From positions 7,990 through 71,989 of the forward strand of contig CAVTWD010000006.1 in the NCBI GenBank assembly GCA_963738325.1: DNA of 64,000 nucleotides. The letters run 5' to 3'. Source of the stretch: CAVTWD01 sp963738325. Lineage in GTDB: Bacteria > Actinomycetota > Acidimicrobiia > Acidimicrobiales > Ilumatobacteraceae. Under the pieces are notes generated by a model. That model did not search any database. It saw only the letters and a list, made by a program, of their open reading frames with translations, and had not been told where the DNA came from. A program made the translations under genes and the position numbers. Positions 50,556 to 59,942 of this stretch are shown piece by piece. Positions within the stretch are counted from its first letter, which is position 1. Each line of letters starts with the position of its first letter.

Positions 50556-52352
50556 ATGCAGGAGCTCCCAGCTACCGCGTATGTGCCGCCGCTCGACGAC
50601 ATCTGGTTCGTGCTGAACGAGGTTGTCGATCTCCGTGGACTGACGGCACTGCCATGCTTCGAGCATGCCGAACCCGAGCTGCTGGCAGGCGTGCTCGCCG
50701 AGGCCGGCCGGTTCGCCGCCGGGGTGATCGCCCCCCTGAACCGGGTCGGCGACGAGCAGCACAGCCGCAGGAACGCCGACGGGACCGTGACCACGCCCGA
50801 CGGATTCGCCGAGGCCTATGAGCTCTACGTCGCGGCGGGATGGGGGTCCGTGCCGTTCCCGGCCGAGTACGGCGGGGGAGGCTTCCCGTGGTTGGTCGCC
50901 ACGGTGCTGGGTGAGCTGCTGGCAGCCTCGAATCTGGCGTTCTCGCTCTGCCCGACGCTGACGCAGGGCGCCATCGACCTGCTGCTCGCCCACGGCAGCG
51001 AGGAGCAGCGCGAGATGTACCTTCCCCGCCTGGTGACCGGCGAGTGGACCGGCACGATGAACCTGACGGAACCGGACGCGGGCTCCGATCTGGGCGCCGT
51101 GCGGACCCGTGCCGTCCCCGCCGGTGACGGCACGTGGCGGGTCAGCGGCCAGAAGATCTTCATCACCTACGGCGACCACGACCTGTCAGCGAACATCGTC
51201 CATTTCGTGCTGGCCCGGGTGCCGGACGCGCCGCCGGGGACCCGCGGGATCTCGTGCTTCATCGTCCCGAAGTGGCTGGTCGGCCCGGATGGCGTCAGAG
51301 GCGAACGGAACCGCGTCGCGTGCCTCTCACTCGAGGACAAGCTCGGCATCCACGCCAGCCCGACGTGCACGCTGGAGTTCGACGACGCCGTGGGCTACCT
51401 GATCGGCGAGCCCGACCAGGGCATGCGGTACATGTTCACGATGATGAACAACGCCCGGTTGTGCGTCGGTGTCCAGGGGCTCGCGGTGGCCGAGCGGGCC
51501 TATCAGCAGGCGGTCGGCTACGCCCGCGAACGCCATCAAGGGTTGCCGCTGGGTGCAGCCGCCCGCACCTCGTCGCCGATCATCGACCATCTCGACGTCC
51601 GCCGGATGCTGCTGACCCAGAAGGCGTCGATCGAGGCCGTACGGTCGCTCGCCTACCTGCTGGCCGAGTCGATGGATCTCGCCGCCGAACATCCTGACGG
51701 TGCCGTCCGGGAGGCACGCCGCGAGCTGGTCGAGCTGTTGACACCAGTGACGAAAGCGTGGGGCACGGATCTCGGAGTCGAGCTCACATCGCTGGCCCTG
51801 CAGGTACATGGCGGTGCCGGCTACATCGAAGAGACCGGCGCCGCCCAGCACGTCCGTGACGCCCGCATCGCACCGATCTACGAGGGCACCAACGGCATCC
51901 AGGCCATCGACCTCGTCACCCGCAAGCTGCCACTCCGCGGCGGAGGGGCGATGGGGGACCTCCTCGATGACATCGAAGTACTCGACGAGCGCCTGGCGGC
52001 TGCCGGCCCGGGCTTCTCGGCGGCGCGGGCGAGCCTGGCGGCCGGTGTGGCGGTGCTGCGGCAGGCCACCGACTGGATCGCGGACGCGGACCCGGCGGAC
52101 GCCTTGGCGGGCGCCACCCCGTACCTGCGGCTGTTCGGCATCGTGCTAGGTGGGTGGCTGATGGCCCGCCAGGCGCTGGCGGCCTGCGCCCTGCTCGAGG
52201 ACGCACCGGGCGACCGGGCCGCGTTCCTCGAGGCCAAGGTGGTGACGGCACGGTTCTACTGCGCGCAACTGCTGCCGCAGGCCGGCGGGCTGCTGCCCGC
52301 GGTCACCGCCGGTTCAACGGATCTCCTCGAGCTCAGCCCCGACCAGTTCTGA
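50556..52352 (+). CDS. acyl-CoA dehydrogenase, long form
   Basis: 598 aa, intact. The N-terminal helical domain includes EAGRFAAGVIAPLNRVGDEQ and PFPAEYGGGGFPWLVATVLG; the beta domain TGEWTGTMNLTEPDAGSDLG and RVSGQKIFITYGDHD (FAD site); the C-terminal domain LEFDDAVGYLIGEPDQGMRY, ALQVHGGAGYIEETGAAQHV and IAPIYEGTNGIQAIDLVTRK, where Glu of YEGTNGIQ is the catalytic base. The extra 190-residue C-terminal extension is typical of the DmdC/long-chain group. It dehydrogenates acyl-CoA at the alpha-beta bond, producing substrates for PHA precursors or beta-oxidation. Confidence 0.95.
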   Translation: MQELPATAYVPPLDDIWFVLNEVVDLRGLTALPCFEHAEPELLAGVLAEAGRFAAGVIAPLNRVGDEQHSRRNADGTVTTPDGFAEAYELYVAAGWGSVPFPAEYGGGGFPWLVATVLGELLAASNLAFSLCPTLTQGAIDLLLAHGSEEQREMYLPRLVTGEWTGTMNLTEPDAGSDLGAVRTRAVPAGDGTWRVSGQKIFITYGDHDLSANIVHFVLARVPDAPPGTRGISCFIVPKWLVGPDGVRGERNRVACLSLEDKLGIHASPTCTLEFDDAVGYLIGEPDQGMRYMFTMMNNARLCVGVQGLAVAERAYQQAVGYARERHQGLPLGAAARTSSPIIDHLDVRRMLLTQKASIEAVRSLAYLLAESMDLAAEHPDGAVREARRELVELLTPVTKAWGTDLGVELTSLALQVHGGAGYIEETGAAQHVRDARIAPIYEGTNGIQAIDLVTRKLPLRGGGAMGDLLDDIEVLDERLAAAGPGFSAARASLAAGVAVLRQATDWIADADPADALAGATPYLRLFGIVLGGWLMARQALAACALLEDAPGDRAAFLEAKVVTARFYCAQLLPQAGGLLPAVTAGSTDLLELSPDQF

Positions 52353-52476
52353 AGGCCAGTGACGCGAAGCGTCATCGAGGCTTGATCCTCCGATCCCGCC
52401 TCGCCACCGTCCGCGTCGACCACCCGAGGCACACTCCGGGTGCCAGCGCAGCTAATCCTCGGAAGGCTTGGTGACC

Positions 52477-52947
52477 ATGTCGAAGCTCGAAACCACCGTC
52501 GACGTCTATGAACCCCACGACGCACAACATTCGCCGGTCGTCCTCTATCAACTGAAGAAGCGGGCCGACGATTGGCAGCTGCACCTCGCCGACCGGATCA
52601 CCACGTTCGCGGGCTCCATGCCGTTCGTCTGGGTGCATGTGGCGATCTTCGCGTTGTGGGTCGCGTCCGGCCTCTTCGGCGCCGACCGTTACCCGTTCCA
52701 GTTCCTGACGTTCATCGTGTCGCTGGAAGCGATCTTCCTCTCGACGTTCGTCATGATCGGTCAGAACCGGCAGGCGGCGTTCCAGCAGGCCAAGGCCGAC
52801 CACGACTTCCACGAAGCGGAGACGGAGCTGAAGGCGAACACGGACCTGACGCGCGCCATTCACGCGATGACGCAGGAGATCCACGCCATGGCAGAGGAGG
52901 TGCGACAGCGGCTGGGCGGCGAGGACTCGCAGCGCGGCGGCTCGTGA
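52477..52947 (+). CDS. DUF1003-family membrane protein
   Basis: 156 aa from MSKLETTVDVYEPHD (a GTG two codons upstream is possible). Two spans: AGSMPFVWVHVAIFALWVAS and YPFQFLTFIVSLEAIFLSTF; then VMIGQNRQAAFQQAKADHDF, the Q-N-R-x-x motif of DUF1003, and a C-terminal helix. Usual length and topology. The function is unknown, though proteins of this family sit near magnesium or stress genes. It lies 64 bases upstream of the UbiB-like kinase. A DUF1003-like relative is at 875-1306. Confidence 0.88.
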   Translation: MSKLETTVDVYEPHDAQHSPVVLYQLKKRADDWQLHLADRITTFAGSMPFVWVHVAIFALWVASGLFGADRYPFQFLTFIVSLEAIFLSTFVMIGQNRQAAFQQAKADHDFHEAETELKANTDLTRAIHAMTQEIHAMAEEVRQRLGGEDSQRGGS

Positions 52948-53011
52948 CCCGTTCGAGAGGCCACTTCCGGGCGGGCATAGTGTCGCTTCGAATCACGAGC
53001 GAGGAGCGTCG

Positions 53012-54697
53012 ATGGACGAGCTGACCGCAGAGCTCGCGAAGCACCGCAAGCGCCTGGGCGAGATCATGGCGGTGCTCGGTCGTTACGGACTGGCCGACTG
53101 GGCCGAGCGGGGAGGAGTCGCCGGCGTCAAGCTTGCGGAACGATTCGCAGATCCCGAGCTCGTCGCGCTCTCTCCCGGTCAGCGGATGCGGAAAGCAGCG
53201 GTCGAGCTGGGGACGACGTTCGTGAAGTTCGGGCAGATGCTCAGCCTGCGCCCCGACGTCGTCGGGGCCGAGGTTGCATCCGAGCTCGAAAAGCTTCAAG
53301 CGTCGGTCCCACCCGATCCGCCGGAAGTCGCGTCTCGCCTCGTGGTCGAAGAGCTCGGAAAGCCACTCGAGGGGTCATTCGCCACGTTCGAAGCCGAGGC
53401 GATGGGTTCCGGCTCGGTGGCGCAGGTGCACGCGGCCACCCTGCACGACGGCACCGACGTCGTTGTCAAGGTGTTGCACGACGGAGTCGAGCGTAGGGTC
53501 AACGAGGACCTCGAGCTCATGCGAGCCCTGGCCGAGTACGTCGAGCGACAGGATCCTGAGCTCGCCCGCTACCGCCCCACGATGATCGTGTCGGAGTTCG
53601 ACAAGATGATGCGGGGTGCCATCGACATGGGCCAGGAGCGCTCGAACCTGCAGCGCTTCATCGCCAACTTCGCCGCTGAGCCCGACGTCGTCATCCCGAC
53701 GCCGTACCCGGAGCTCTCGACCAGCCGGGTCCTCACGATGAGCCGGCTCGTCGGCCTGCCGCTGGCAGATCGAGCCGGTCTGGAGGCGGCGGGATGGGAC
53801 GTGGACGCCCTCGTCCGTCGGGCCACCGAGATCTACCTCGAGATGATCTTTCGCGACGGCATCTTCCACGCCGACCCCCACCCCGGCAACTTCTTGCTGC
53901 TCGACGGTCACCGCCTCGGCATCCTCGACTTCGGCGACGTCGGCTACGTCAGCGCGCCGCGCCGGGCGCAGCTCGAAGAGCTCGTCATCGCGGCCGGCAC
54001 GCGCAACGTCGGCGACCTCACCGACACCATCTTGGAGATGACGACGCCGCCGCCCGACGTCGAGATCACACAGCTGCGCGGGGACGTCGACATCTGGCTG
54101 CACCGCTACTTCCTGGCCGGGGTCGGACAGCTCGACGTGACCGCGATCCTCACCAGCTGGTCGCAAATGATGCATGACTACCAGCTCCTGCTCCCCTCGG
54201 ACCTCGCGTTGTTGATGCGTGTCCTGCTCCACCTCCAAGGCCTCGGGCGGGGCGTCGGTACGGAACTACGCGCCACCGAGCTGCTCGCCCCCTACCTCCG
54301 ACGGATCATGCTCGAACGCTTCGACCCCGAGCGGATCGCACGCCGCGCGCTGCGGACCGCCCGGGCCTGGGACCACCTGATCCAGACGCTTCCCGAGCAG
54401 ATCCAGGCGACGTTCGAGCGCCTGCGAACGGGGCAGGTCGGTGTGGACTTCCGGGTCCGCGACGTCGACGGCGCCGTCGATCGCTTGGTCGACGGCCTCC
54501 TCGCATCGGCATCGCTGCTGGCCGCCGCCCACCTGATCGCTCGTAGAGCGGGCCCAACGGTCGGGGGCGTCTCCGTCGCCGGTCTCGCGGTCGTCGGCGT
54601 GGGCGCAAGGACCTGGGCGCGGCTCGCAACCAAGCGACCGGGCCACAAGCCTCTGTTGCAGCGAGCGCGTGCGGTCTCCGATCTCCGCACGCGCTGA
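53012..54697 (+). CDS. ABC1/UbiB family atypical kinase, long form with membrane tail
   Basis: 561 aa. KxGQ motif GTTFVKFGQMLSLRPDVVGA (residues about 68-87); Ala-rich loop ATFEAEAMGSGSVAQVHAAT; catalytic Lys DVVVKVLHDGVE; IFHADPHPGNFLLLDGHRLG; metal Asp GILDFGDVGYVSAPRRAQ. The C-terminus has one or two hydrophobic segments (LLASASLLAAAHLIARRAGP, GGVSVAGLAVVGVGART), as in UbiB members anchored to the membrane, and ends with a basic tail. Likely supports quinone or isoprenoid lipid metabolism. A tail-only copy exists at 41112-41230. Confidence 0.93.
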   Translation: MDELTAELAKHRKRLGEIMAVLGRYGLADWAERGGVAGVKLAERFADPELVALSPGQRMRKAAVELGTTFVKFGQMLSLRPDVVGAEVASELEKLQASVPPDPPEVASRLVVEELGKPLEGSFATFEAEAMGSGSVAQVHAATLHDGTDVVVKVLHDGVERRVNEDLELMRALAEYVERQDPELARYRPTMIVSEFDKMMRGAIDMGQERSNLQRFIANFAAEPDVVIPTPYPELSTSRVLTMSRLVGLPLADRAGLEAAGWDVDALVRRATEIYLEMIFRDGIFHADPHPGNFLLLDGHRLGILDFGDVGYVSAPRRAQLEELVIAAGTRNVGDLTDTILEMTTPPPDVEITQLRGDVDIWLHRYFLAGVGQLDVTAILTSWSQMMHDYQLLLPSDLALLMRVLLHLQGLGRGVGTELRATELLAPYLRRIMLERFDPERIARRALRTARAWDHLIQTLPEQIQATFERLRTGQVGVDFRVRDVDGAVDRLVDGLLASASLLAAAHLIARRAGPTVGGVSVAGLAVVGVGARTWARLATKRPGHKPLLQRARAVSDLRTR

Positions 54698-54849
54698 CGC
54701 TTGCGCAAGTTGCCACGCGCCGCGCGACGAGCCGACTGCGCGCAGCGGTGAGCACCACCTGGTCGGAGGTGACCGTCATATCATCGAGCCGGCGAGCCGG
54801 TGGGCGGGGGTCTCGCTGAAGTGCTGCGAGGGCCCGAATCGAGATCGCG

Positions 54850-56139
54850 ATGGACACCGAGCCGGAGTTGCGGGTCGAGAGCCGAGAGGAGCTTGTCTAC
54901 CTCCTCGGCGAAGCCTGCGAAGTTGAGCACGGCTTGATGTGCGAGTACCTGTATGCACAGTTTTCGCTCAAGCGGTCCACCGATGAGGGGCTCACGCCCG
55001 ACCAGCTGGCCAGAGTCGAGGCCTGGGAGCTCACTCTTGTCGACATCATCAAGCAGGAGATGCTGCACCTGGCCTTGGCCACCAACCTCTTGACCGCCAT
55101 CGGCGCGGCGCCCCACTTCGAGCGCCCCAACTTGCCGATCCGGTCGCGCTGGTATCCACCGGAAGTTCAGGTGGCGTTCCTGCCGTTCGGTGAGCAGGCC
55201 CTGCGGCATTTCATGTACCTGGAGCGGCCGGAAGGAATGACACTGGCCGATGCCGAGGGCTTCACGGCGCTGGCGGGCAATCCGGCGGTCACCACAGCGG
55301 ATACTTCGCTGGTTGCGGTGCCCGAGGAGTGGCGGACGGTGGGGCACTTGTACCGGGGGATCGAGGCCGGCCTCGCTCAGCTGTGCGACCGCTTCGGCGA
55401 GCAGACCGTGTTCATCGGGCCACCAGACGCACAGGCTGTCACCGCGACCTTCGAGTGGAAGCAGCTCACCGCAATCACCGACTTGGCGTCAGCGAGCCGG
55501 GCGATCGAACTCATCGTGGAGCAGGGCGAGGGCGCTCGGGGCGACTGGGTCACGTCGCACTTCGGCAGGTTCGTGGGGATCCTCGAGGATCTCCTTGTGA
55601 TGCAGGCCGGCGACCCGGGGTTCGACCCGGCCCGGCCAGTTGAGCCTGCTTACGTCCGCCTGCCACCTGATGTGGAGTCGGGATCCCTGATCGAGGATCC
55701 GCTCACGGCGCAGGTTGCCGACCTCTGCAACGGGCTGTACGAGGTGATATTGCAGGTCCTGGTGCGCTACTACGGGCACGAGGGTGAGACGCCGGCTGAA
55801 CTCGAGACGCTGGCCCGCACGGCGAAGCATCTGATGAACTGGGTCATGCGGGAACTCGGCCCAGTTCTCACCTCCCTGCCAATCGGCCCCTCGCACCCCA
55901 GCCGGACCGCCGGCCCAACCCTCGAGGTCCCCAAGCCGGCGTCGTTCGTGCTGCCCCACCGTCAGGCCGCCTGGACCATCCTCAACGAGCGCCTTGTCGT
56001 CCTCACGGACACGACCGCCGCACTGGCGCAACAGCCTGGTCTCGGTGCGCTGACCGATCTGGCGGCGAAACTGCGCGCCATGTCGGGGGACATCCGCACA
56101 CACCTCGATGAGCGCGCGGCCGTCTCCGACCCGGGCTAA
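54850..56139 (+). CDS. VioB/RebD-type ferritin-like protein
   Basis: 429 aa. The N-terminal bundle shows LGEACEVEHGLMCEYLYAQF and IIKQEMLHLALATNLLTAIG, with Glu...Glu and E-x-x-H ligands: the PF12902 ferritin-like domain also found in iminophenylpyruvate dimer synthases of violacein and rebeccamycin synthesis. The next region FLPFGEQALRHFMYLERPEG and WRTVGHLYRGIEAGLAQLCD is typical. The C-terminal half continues helical (LCNGLYEVILQVLVRYYGHE). Free-standing members are common in actinobacteria, with substrate unknown. The start ATG has a purine-rich leader about ten bases upstream. Confidence 0.85.
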   Translation: MDTEPELRVESREELVYLLGEACEVEHGLMCEYLYAQFSLKRSTDEGLTPDQLARVEAWELTLVDIIKQEMLHLALATNLLTAIGAAPHFERPNLPIRSRWYPPEVQVAFLPFGEQALRHFMYLERPEGMTLADAEGFTALAGNPAVTTADTSLVAVPEEWRTVGHLYRGIEAGLAQLCDRFGEQTVFIGPPDAQAVTATFEWKQLTAITDLASASRAIELIVEQGEGARGDWVTSHFGRFVGILEDLLVMQAGDPGFDPARPVEPAYVRLPPDVESGSLIEDPLTAQVADLCNGLYEVILQVLVRYYGHEGETPAELETLARTAKHLMNWVMRELGPVLTSLPIGPSHPSRTAGPTLEVPKPASFVLPHRQAAWTILNERLVVLTDTTAALAQQPGLGALTDLAAKLRAMSGDIRTHLDERAAVSDPG

Positions 56140-56503
56140 TCGTTTGGGTCTTCGAATCGAGAGGTTGTCGCGTTCGCCACCGCGGCGGTGAAGGCAAGGC
56201 GCTTACGCGACTTAAGAGCCTGCTAAGGCAGCGGCAAGCCCGCCGGGGGTTCGACCCGACCGCGCTGCAGCTCGTCGCGGCCAAGCCCCTGAGCACCGGT
56301 GTCGTCATCCTCACCTACCGCCCCGCCGCCCGTAGTGCCCACCAACCTGCCCGGCGTGACTGGCGGCTTCCCCGTGCCGCTATTCGATCAACTCGACCAG
56401 ATCGCCAACAACACCGCGCTCGACCTGGCCTTGCGATACGCGGTGTTCCGGTTTGCCGAAGCCGGGCGATGTCGATGCCCGGTATCGGCAGTGCCGTGAC
56501 GGG
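56140..56503. other. intergenic with short coding-like stretches
   Basis: One plus frame reads GEGKALTRLKSLLRQRQARR, GFDPTALQLVAAKPLSTGVV, then ILTYRPA before an Arg-rich end; another (ATG or GTG at 56299) has IANNTALDLALRYAVFRFAE. Both look more natural than random high-G+C frames, but I recognise no family, and no proper start or stop joins them. A GGGTTCGACC near 56250 resembles a tRNA T-loop, but no cloverleaf forms. Confidence 0.35.
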
Positions 56504-56815
56504 TCAGCAGTTGGCGAGCGTGTCCAGAGCGTCGCAGATCCGGCGTCGCCCGTCGATGCCGAGCTCCCCGAGGCGTGTGGTTAGTACGGACTTCGGTACG
56601 GCTGCAAGGTTGTCGAACGTGGCGACGCTGCCGTGATCGATCCCTTCCTCGGCGCCCACGGGAATACAGGTGGGGATGTCGCGGACGGTGGTCGTCACCG
56701 GCGCGACCACGACGTTGTTCAAGACGGGGATGACCTCGTCACGTGACACGACCAGCACCGGGCGGCGCTTCCGATTGGGTGTCTCCATCAACCACAGCTC
56801 GGCTTGGGCTACCAC
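56504..56815 (-). CDS. MazF/PemK-family toxin
   Basis: 103 aa from a GTG that overlaps the antitoxin stop. The fold is recognisable: AELWLMETPNRKRRPVLVVS, RDEVIPVLNNVVVAPVTTTV, RDIPTCIPVGAEEGIDHGSV, ATFDNLAAVPKSVLTTRLGE. The P-V-L-V-V-S-R-D strand and the VxPxTTTxR element hold the active-site Arg and Thr of MazF ribonucleases, which cut mRNA at short motifs when the antitoxin is lost. The coupled antitoxin gene upstream completes the module. Confidence 0.9.
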   Translation of the reverse strand: MVAQAELWLMETPNRKRRPVLVVSRDEVIPVLNNVVVAPVTTTVRDIPTCIPVGAEEGIDHGSVATFDNLAAVPKSVLTTRLGELGIDGRRRICDALDTLANC

Positions 56816-57061
56816 GGCTCCGCCTCCGTGAGCGCGATGGCGCTCGCCATGGCGAGCTCATCGTCATCGGGAGTCTGCGGGTGCTCTCGATAGGACGCAA
56901 CCATGGCGGCGCCGACGCGGCGCCCGGTGGACCGAGTCGGCGAGGTGCCGGACGCCTCGCCGAATCACAGCAGATCGACTATCGCCGATCCCTTCGGTGA
57001 CGAGCTGATCGATCAGGGCGAGTTCGTCGTCGGTGAAGCGGGTAGGCACCGGGGTTGTCAC
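56809..57061 (-). pseudogene. ribbon-helix-helix antitoxin of the MazF pair, frameshifted
   Basis: MTTPVPTRFTDDELALIDQL, VTEGIGDSRSAVIRRGVRHL and ADSVHRA make a classic ribbon-helix-helix DNA-binding domain (RxxxExxxxLDxLVxxGxxxSRSEAIRxAVR). Near 56915 one base must shift to read RVGAAMVASYREHPQTPDDD and ELAMASAIALTEAEPW, the acidic tail that should wrap the toxin, ending at TAG (56809). That TAG overlaps the toxin's GTG. With the frame as given the tail is lost. If real, the toxin would be uncontrolled, so a sequence error is more likely. Confidence 0.75.
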
Positions 57062-58079
57062 ACAGCCGAGTATACGTTCTGTAGAGCGCCTGGCGGCCGC
57101 CCTTGGTCGCCCAGGCTCGCAGGCACTGGCCGGCAGGCGCCTCCGAACACCGGCCTGAGGGCACCCGATGTCGGCGACGGCGAACTCTTCGTCAACGCGC
57201 TCATAGCCGGCCCTCTTGTGGTGCGCTCCGAACCGATCCCGACGGGCGACTTCAGTGCCGCCGGTGATGACGGCCAGGCGTCACGTCGCCCATGGGCGCC
57301 ACGGCGTGGTTCGATGCCGGAGCCATCGAACCGATCGGCGTCGACACTGCGGTTGTAACGACCCGCTGGTGCCACAGTCAGATCAGAAGCTGACGCTTCG
57401 CGCGTCCATCCGAACACAGGCCCCTGACATGGAGTTTTGCGGAGGTGGACGGGCCTCCGATCCCAGCCGCGAAAGACCTGCTCCGGGAGGTGCAAAGGCG
57501 GTCCAGTGTCCTCTTGAGAGTTACCGTGAGAGTTACGAAGCTGTGGGATTCCGTCGGAGACGCGAGTCAGACGTCGTTTCCCCACGTAGTCCGCTTGAGG
57601 CAGCTTCCGGACGAGGCAGGTGGCAGCAACCGCGGCAGCAACGCCCGAGGAACGGCAGCGAACGGCGCCAGGAAGGGACTGTCGAACTCCGTTCTAGAGG
57701 CGAGGCGGCGGTTCGCACCGGGCCGTCTGGGTGATGGCTGCGCTCGGTTCAGGCTGTGTGCCGTTGAGGTAGGCGAGGACGCGGCGGCGGTCGTCGTCGC
57801 TGTCGGTGATGTCGAGTTGGGTGAGGCTGTGGTGGACGTGGGCTTCGGTGCTCCGACCCGCCAGCATCCCACGCTTCCGACGAGACGCCCGGGCTGCCAA
57901 CGTCGGCGAGTCTGACGTGCTGCGCCAACCCTCGCAGCGCGTCGGCTCGACGCGTCCGCTGTCAGCAGCATCGACCCAACGGCGGCCATCACCTGCGCCC
58001 GCTGGCCGCCAGCTTCGTGGCGAGCGGTCGTTTCGCACGATCACCGACGGGTCACGAACCGGTCACGCCGCACGGGGTC
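57062..58079. other. 1-kb stretch without a recognisable gene; coding-like fragments
   Basis: Plus-strand fragments near 57170-57380 read GELFVNALIAGPLVVRSEPI and, in another frame, SPMGATAWFDAGAIEPIGVD. A minus frame near 57700-57870 reads AHVHHSLTQLDITDSDDDRR and RVLAYLNGTQPEPSAAITQT to a stop at 57694. Around 57440-57720 the plus strand has a Ser/Asn/Gly-rich frame. Each looks like former coding sequence with frame breaks, but I cannot name a family. It separates MazEF from the ABC exporter. An accessory insertion scar is possible. Confidence 0.35.
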
Positions 58080-58910
58080 TCACGTCTGGGCGGCGTAGAG
58101 GTGCGCGGTCAGCGGGGCGAAGACGATGACGATCGTCGCGGTGGCCACCAACGTCCACAGCACGTCACCGCCGGCTGGCGCACCGAGCATGAGGTCACGG
58201 GCTGCGCTCACAAGATGGCTGACGGGGTTGATCCGGATGAAGGTTTGCAGCCAGCCGGGCGTGGTGGTCGGGTCGACGAACACGTTGCTGGCGAGGGTGA
58301 CGGGAAACAGGACGACTAGTCCGAGGTTCATCACCGCGGCGGGGGACCGGACGACGAGCCCGATCGCCGCCCAAATCCAGGAAAGCGCCGAGCAGAAGGC
58401 AAGGATCAGCGCGATCGACGCCACGACCGCGGCGACGCCAACGGGCCGGAAGCCCATCGCGATGCCAAGGCCGAGCACGAGCCCGGCGGCGATCAGGTAG
58501 CGGCCGAGATCGCCGACGAGGGCGCCGACCATCGGTGCCGGTCGCCACATCGGCATCGCTCGGAAGCGGTCGAGGGTGCCGGTCGAACGGTCGGTGGCCA
58601 GTGCGACCCCGGTGTACATCGTGAGTAGCAGGACGCTCATCACCAATGTGCCGGGCAGCAGGTAGCGGAGGTAGTCGCCGGTCGACCCGGCGAGGGCGCC
58701 GCCGAACAGGTAGGTGAACATGACGGTGAACACGATCGGGATCGCCAGCACGTCGAGCGACTGCTCGGGCACGTGACGGACCTTGAGCACGGCGCGGCGG
58801 GCAAACACGAGTGACGCTCGCGCCCAGCCGGCGCCTGTGAGCGGCGCCACCGTTGGGGTCGCTGGATCCTGGCAGTCATCCGTGGCAGTGGCGGAGGTGG
58901 CGGTGCTCAT
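58080..58910 (-). CDS. ABC-2 type permease, DrrB-like
   Basis: 276 aa. A cytosolic N-terminus of about 45 residues ends in LVFARRAVLKVRHVPEQSLD, then six spans: VLAIPIVFTVMFTYLFGGAL, RYLLPGTLVMSVLLLTMYTG, a pair around YLIAAGLVLGLGIAMGFRPV, VVASIALILAFCSALSWIWA, LGLVVLFPVTLASNVFVDPT and a final helix. TPGWLQTFIRINPVSHLVSA before the last helix is the ABC-2 membrane signature. It overlaps the ATPase gene by ATGA and forms the exporter with it. Confidence 0.93.
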   Translation of the reverse strand: MSTATSATATDDCQDPATPTVAPLTGAGWARASLVFARRAVLKVRHVPEQSLDVLAIPIVFTVMFTYLFGGALAGSTGDYLRYLLPGTLVMSVLLLTMYTGVALATDRSTGTLDRFRAMPMWRPAPMVGALVGDLGRYLIAAGLVLGLGIAMGFRPVGVAAVVASIALILAFCSALSWIWAAIGLVVRSPAAVMNLGLVVLFPVTLASNVFVDPTTTPGWLQTFIRINPVSHLVSAARDLMLGAPAGGDVLWTLVATATIVIVFAPLTAHLYAAQT

Positions 58911-59884
58911 GGTCGGCTCCCTTCGAACTCGGCGGCGGCAGGCTCGGCACGGTGGGCGGTCAGGGTGAGGAACACCTCGTCGAGGCTCGGTTGGGCGAGC
59001 GAGAAGTCGGCGACGGCGACGCCGGCACGGGTCAACTCGCCGACGGCGTCGACGGCCCGCGCGGCGTCGGGGGCGACGGCGATGAGGACGGTCGGGTCCG
59101 ACGGTGAGGCGGCGACACCGTCGAGGCGCCGGGACAACAGGTCCCGCCCGCGGCCGGCGTCCGCCGGCTCCTGGACCCGGACCTCCAGGCGCGAGGCACC
59201 GATCGATCCCTTCAACTCGGCCGGAGTGCCCTCGGCGATCACCCGTCCTCGGTCGAACACGGCGACTCGTCGAGCGAGCTGATCGGCCTCGGCAAGGTAC
59301 TGGGTGGTGAGCAGGACGGTGGTGCCGTCGTCCGCCAACGTCCGGACGAGGTCCCAGATCTGGTTGCGGCTGCGGGGATCGAGCCCGGTGGTCGGTTCGT
59401 CGAGGAAGAGCAGTGGTGGGCTAACGATGACACTGGCGGCGAGCTCGATGCGCCGACGCATGCCGCCGGACCAGCCCCGCACCGGGCGGCCCGCCGCGGC
59501 GTTGAGCTCGAACAGCTCGAGCAGCTCGCCGGCGCGGGCCCGGGCTCGCCGCCGAGTCGCACCGAGCAGCCGGGCGATCATCTCGAGGTTCTCGAGACCG
59601 GTGAGATCGCCGTCGATCGAGGTCGACTGACCGGTGAGGCAGATGCGGGCGCGCACCGCGTCGGCCTGGTCGACCACGTCGTAGCCGAACACGCGGGCCG
59701 AGCCGGCATTCGGTCGCAGCAACGTGGCGAGGATGCGGATAGTGGTCGTCTTCCCCGCACCGTTGGGCCCGAGGATGCCGAACACCATCCCCGCCGGGAC
59801 GGCGAGGTCGACGCCGTCGAGTGCCCGCTCGGGGCCGAAGTTGCGCACGAGACCGGAGGCCTCGACGGCCATGGAAGCAGTCAT
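58907..59884 (-). CDS. ABC transporter ATP-binding protein, DrrA-like
   Basis: 325 aa from ATG 59884, with AAGGAGTGACCGTC just upstream; a longer frame is not needed. Walker A GPNGAGKTT, Q-loop CLTGQSTSIDGDLTGLENLE, signature WSGGMRRRIELAASVIVSPP, Walker B LLFLDEPTTGLDPRSRNQIW, H-loop VLLTTQYLAEADQL, in which Gln replaces the usual His as in many DrrA proteins. The tail AQPSLDEVFLTLTAH is characteristic of the group. Divergent from the TetR gene and likely repressed by it. Substrate unknown, probably a toxic hydrophobic compound. Confidence 0.94.
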   Translation of the reverse strand: MTASMAVEASGLVRNFGPERALDGVDLAVPAGMVFGILGPNGAGKTTTIRILATLLRPNAGSARVFGYDVVDQADAVRARICLTGQSTSIDGDLTGLENLEMIARLLGATRRRARARAGELLELFELNAAAGRPVRGWSGGMRRRIELAASVIVSPPLLFLDEPTTGLDPRSRNQIWDLVRTLADDGTTVLLTTQYLAEADQLARRVAVFDRGRVIAEGTPAELKGSIGASRLEVRVQEPADAGRGRDLLSRRLDGVAASPSDPTVLIAVAPDAARAVDAVGELTRAGVAVADFSLAQPSLDEVFLTLTAHRAEPAAAEFEGSRP

Positions 59885-59898
59885 GACGGTCACTCCTT

Positions 59899-59917
59899 TC
59901 TGAATCTCACTTTCAGA
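59899..59917 (+). promoter_or_regulatory. inverted repeat, operator candidate near exporter start
   Basis: TCTGAA-N7-TTCAGA is a perfect 6+6 repeat located 15 bases upstream of the exporter ATPase start and within the 100-base divergent gap. It would suit a TetR dimer. The half-site shares TCAG with the second repeat at 59943-59958. Confidence 0.55.
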
Positions 59918-59942
59918 ACAGGAACCTACCAAGATAGTCACT

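Noticed and set aside
56190..56275. tRNA-Ser-like sequence (CCTGCTAAGG followed by GGGTTCGACC)
   Set aside because: The anticodon stem and T-stem do not pair and no acceptor stem can be formed.
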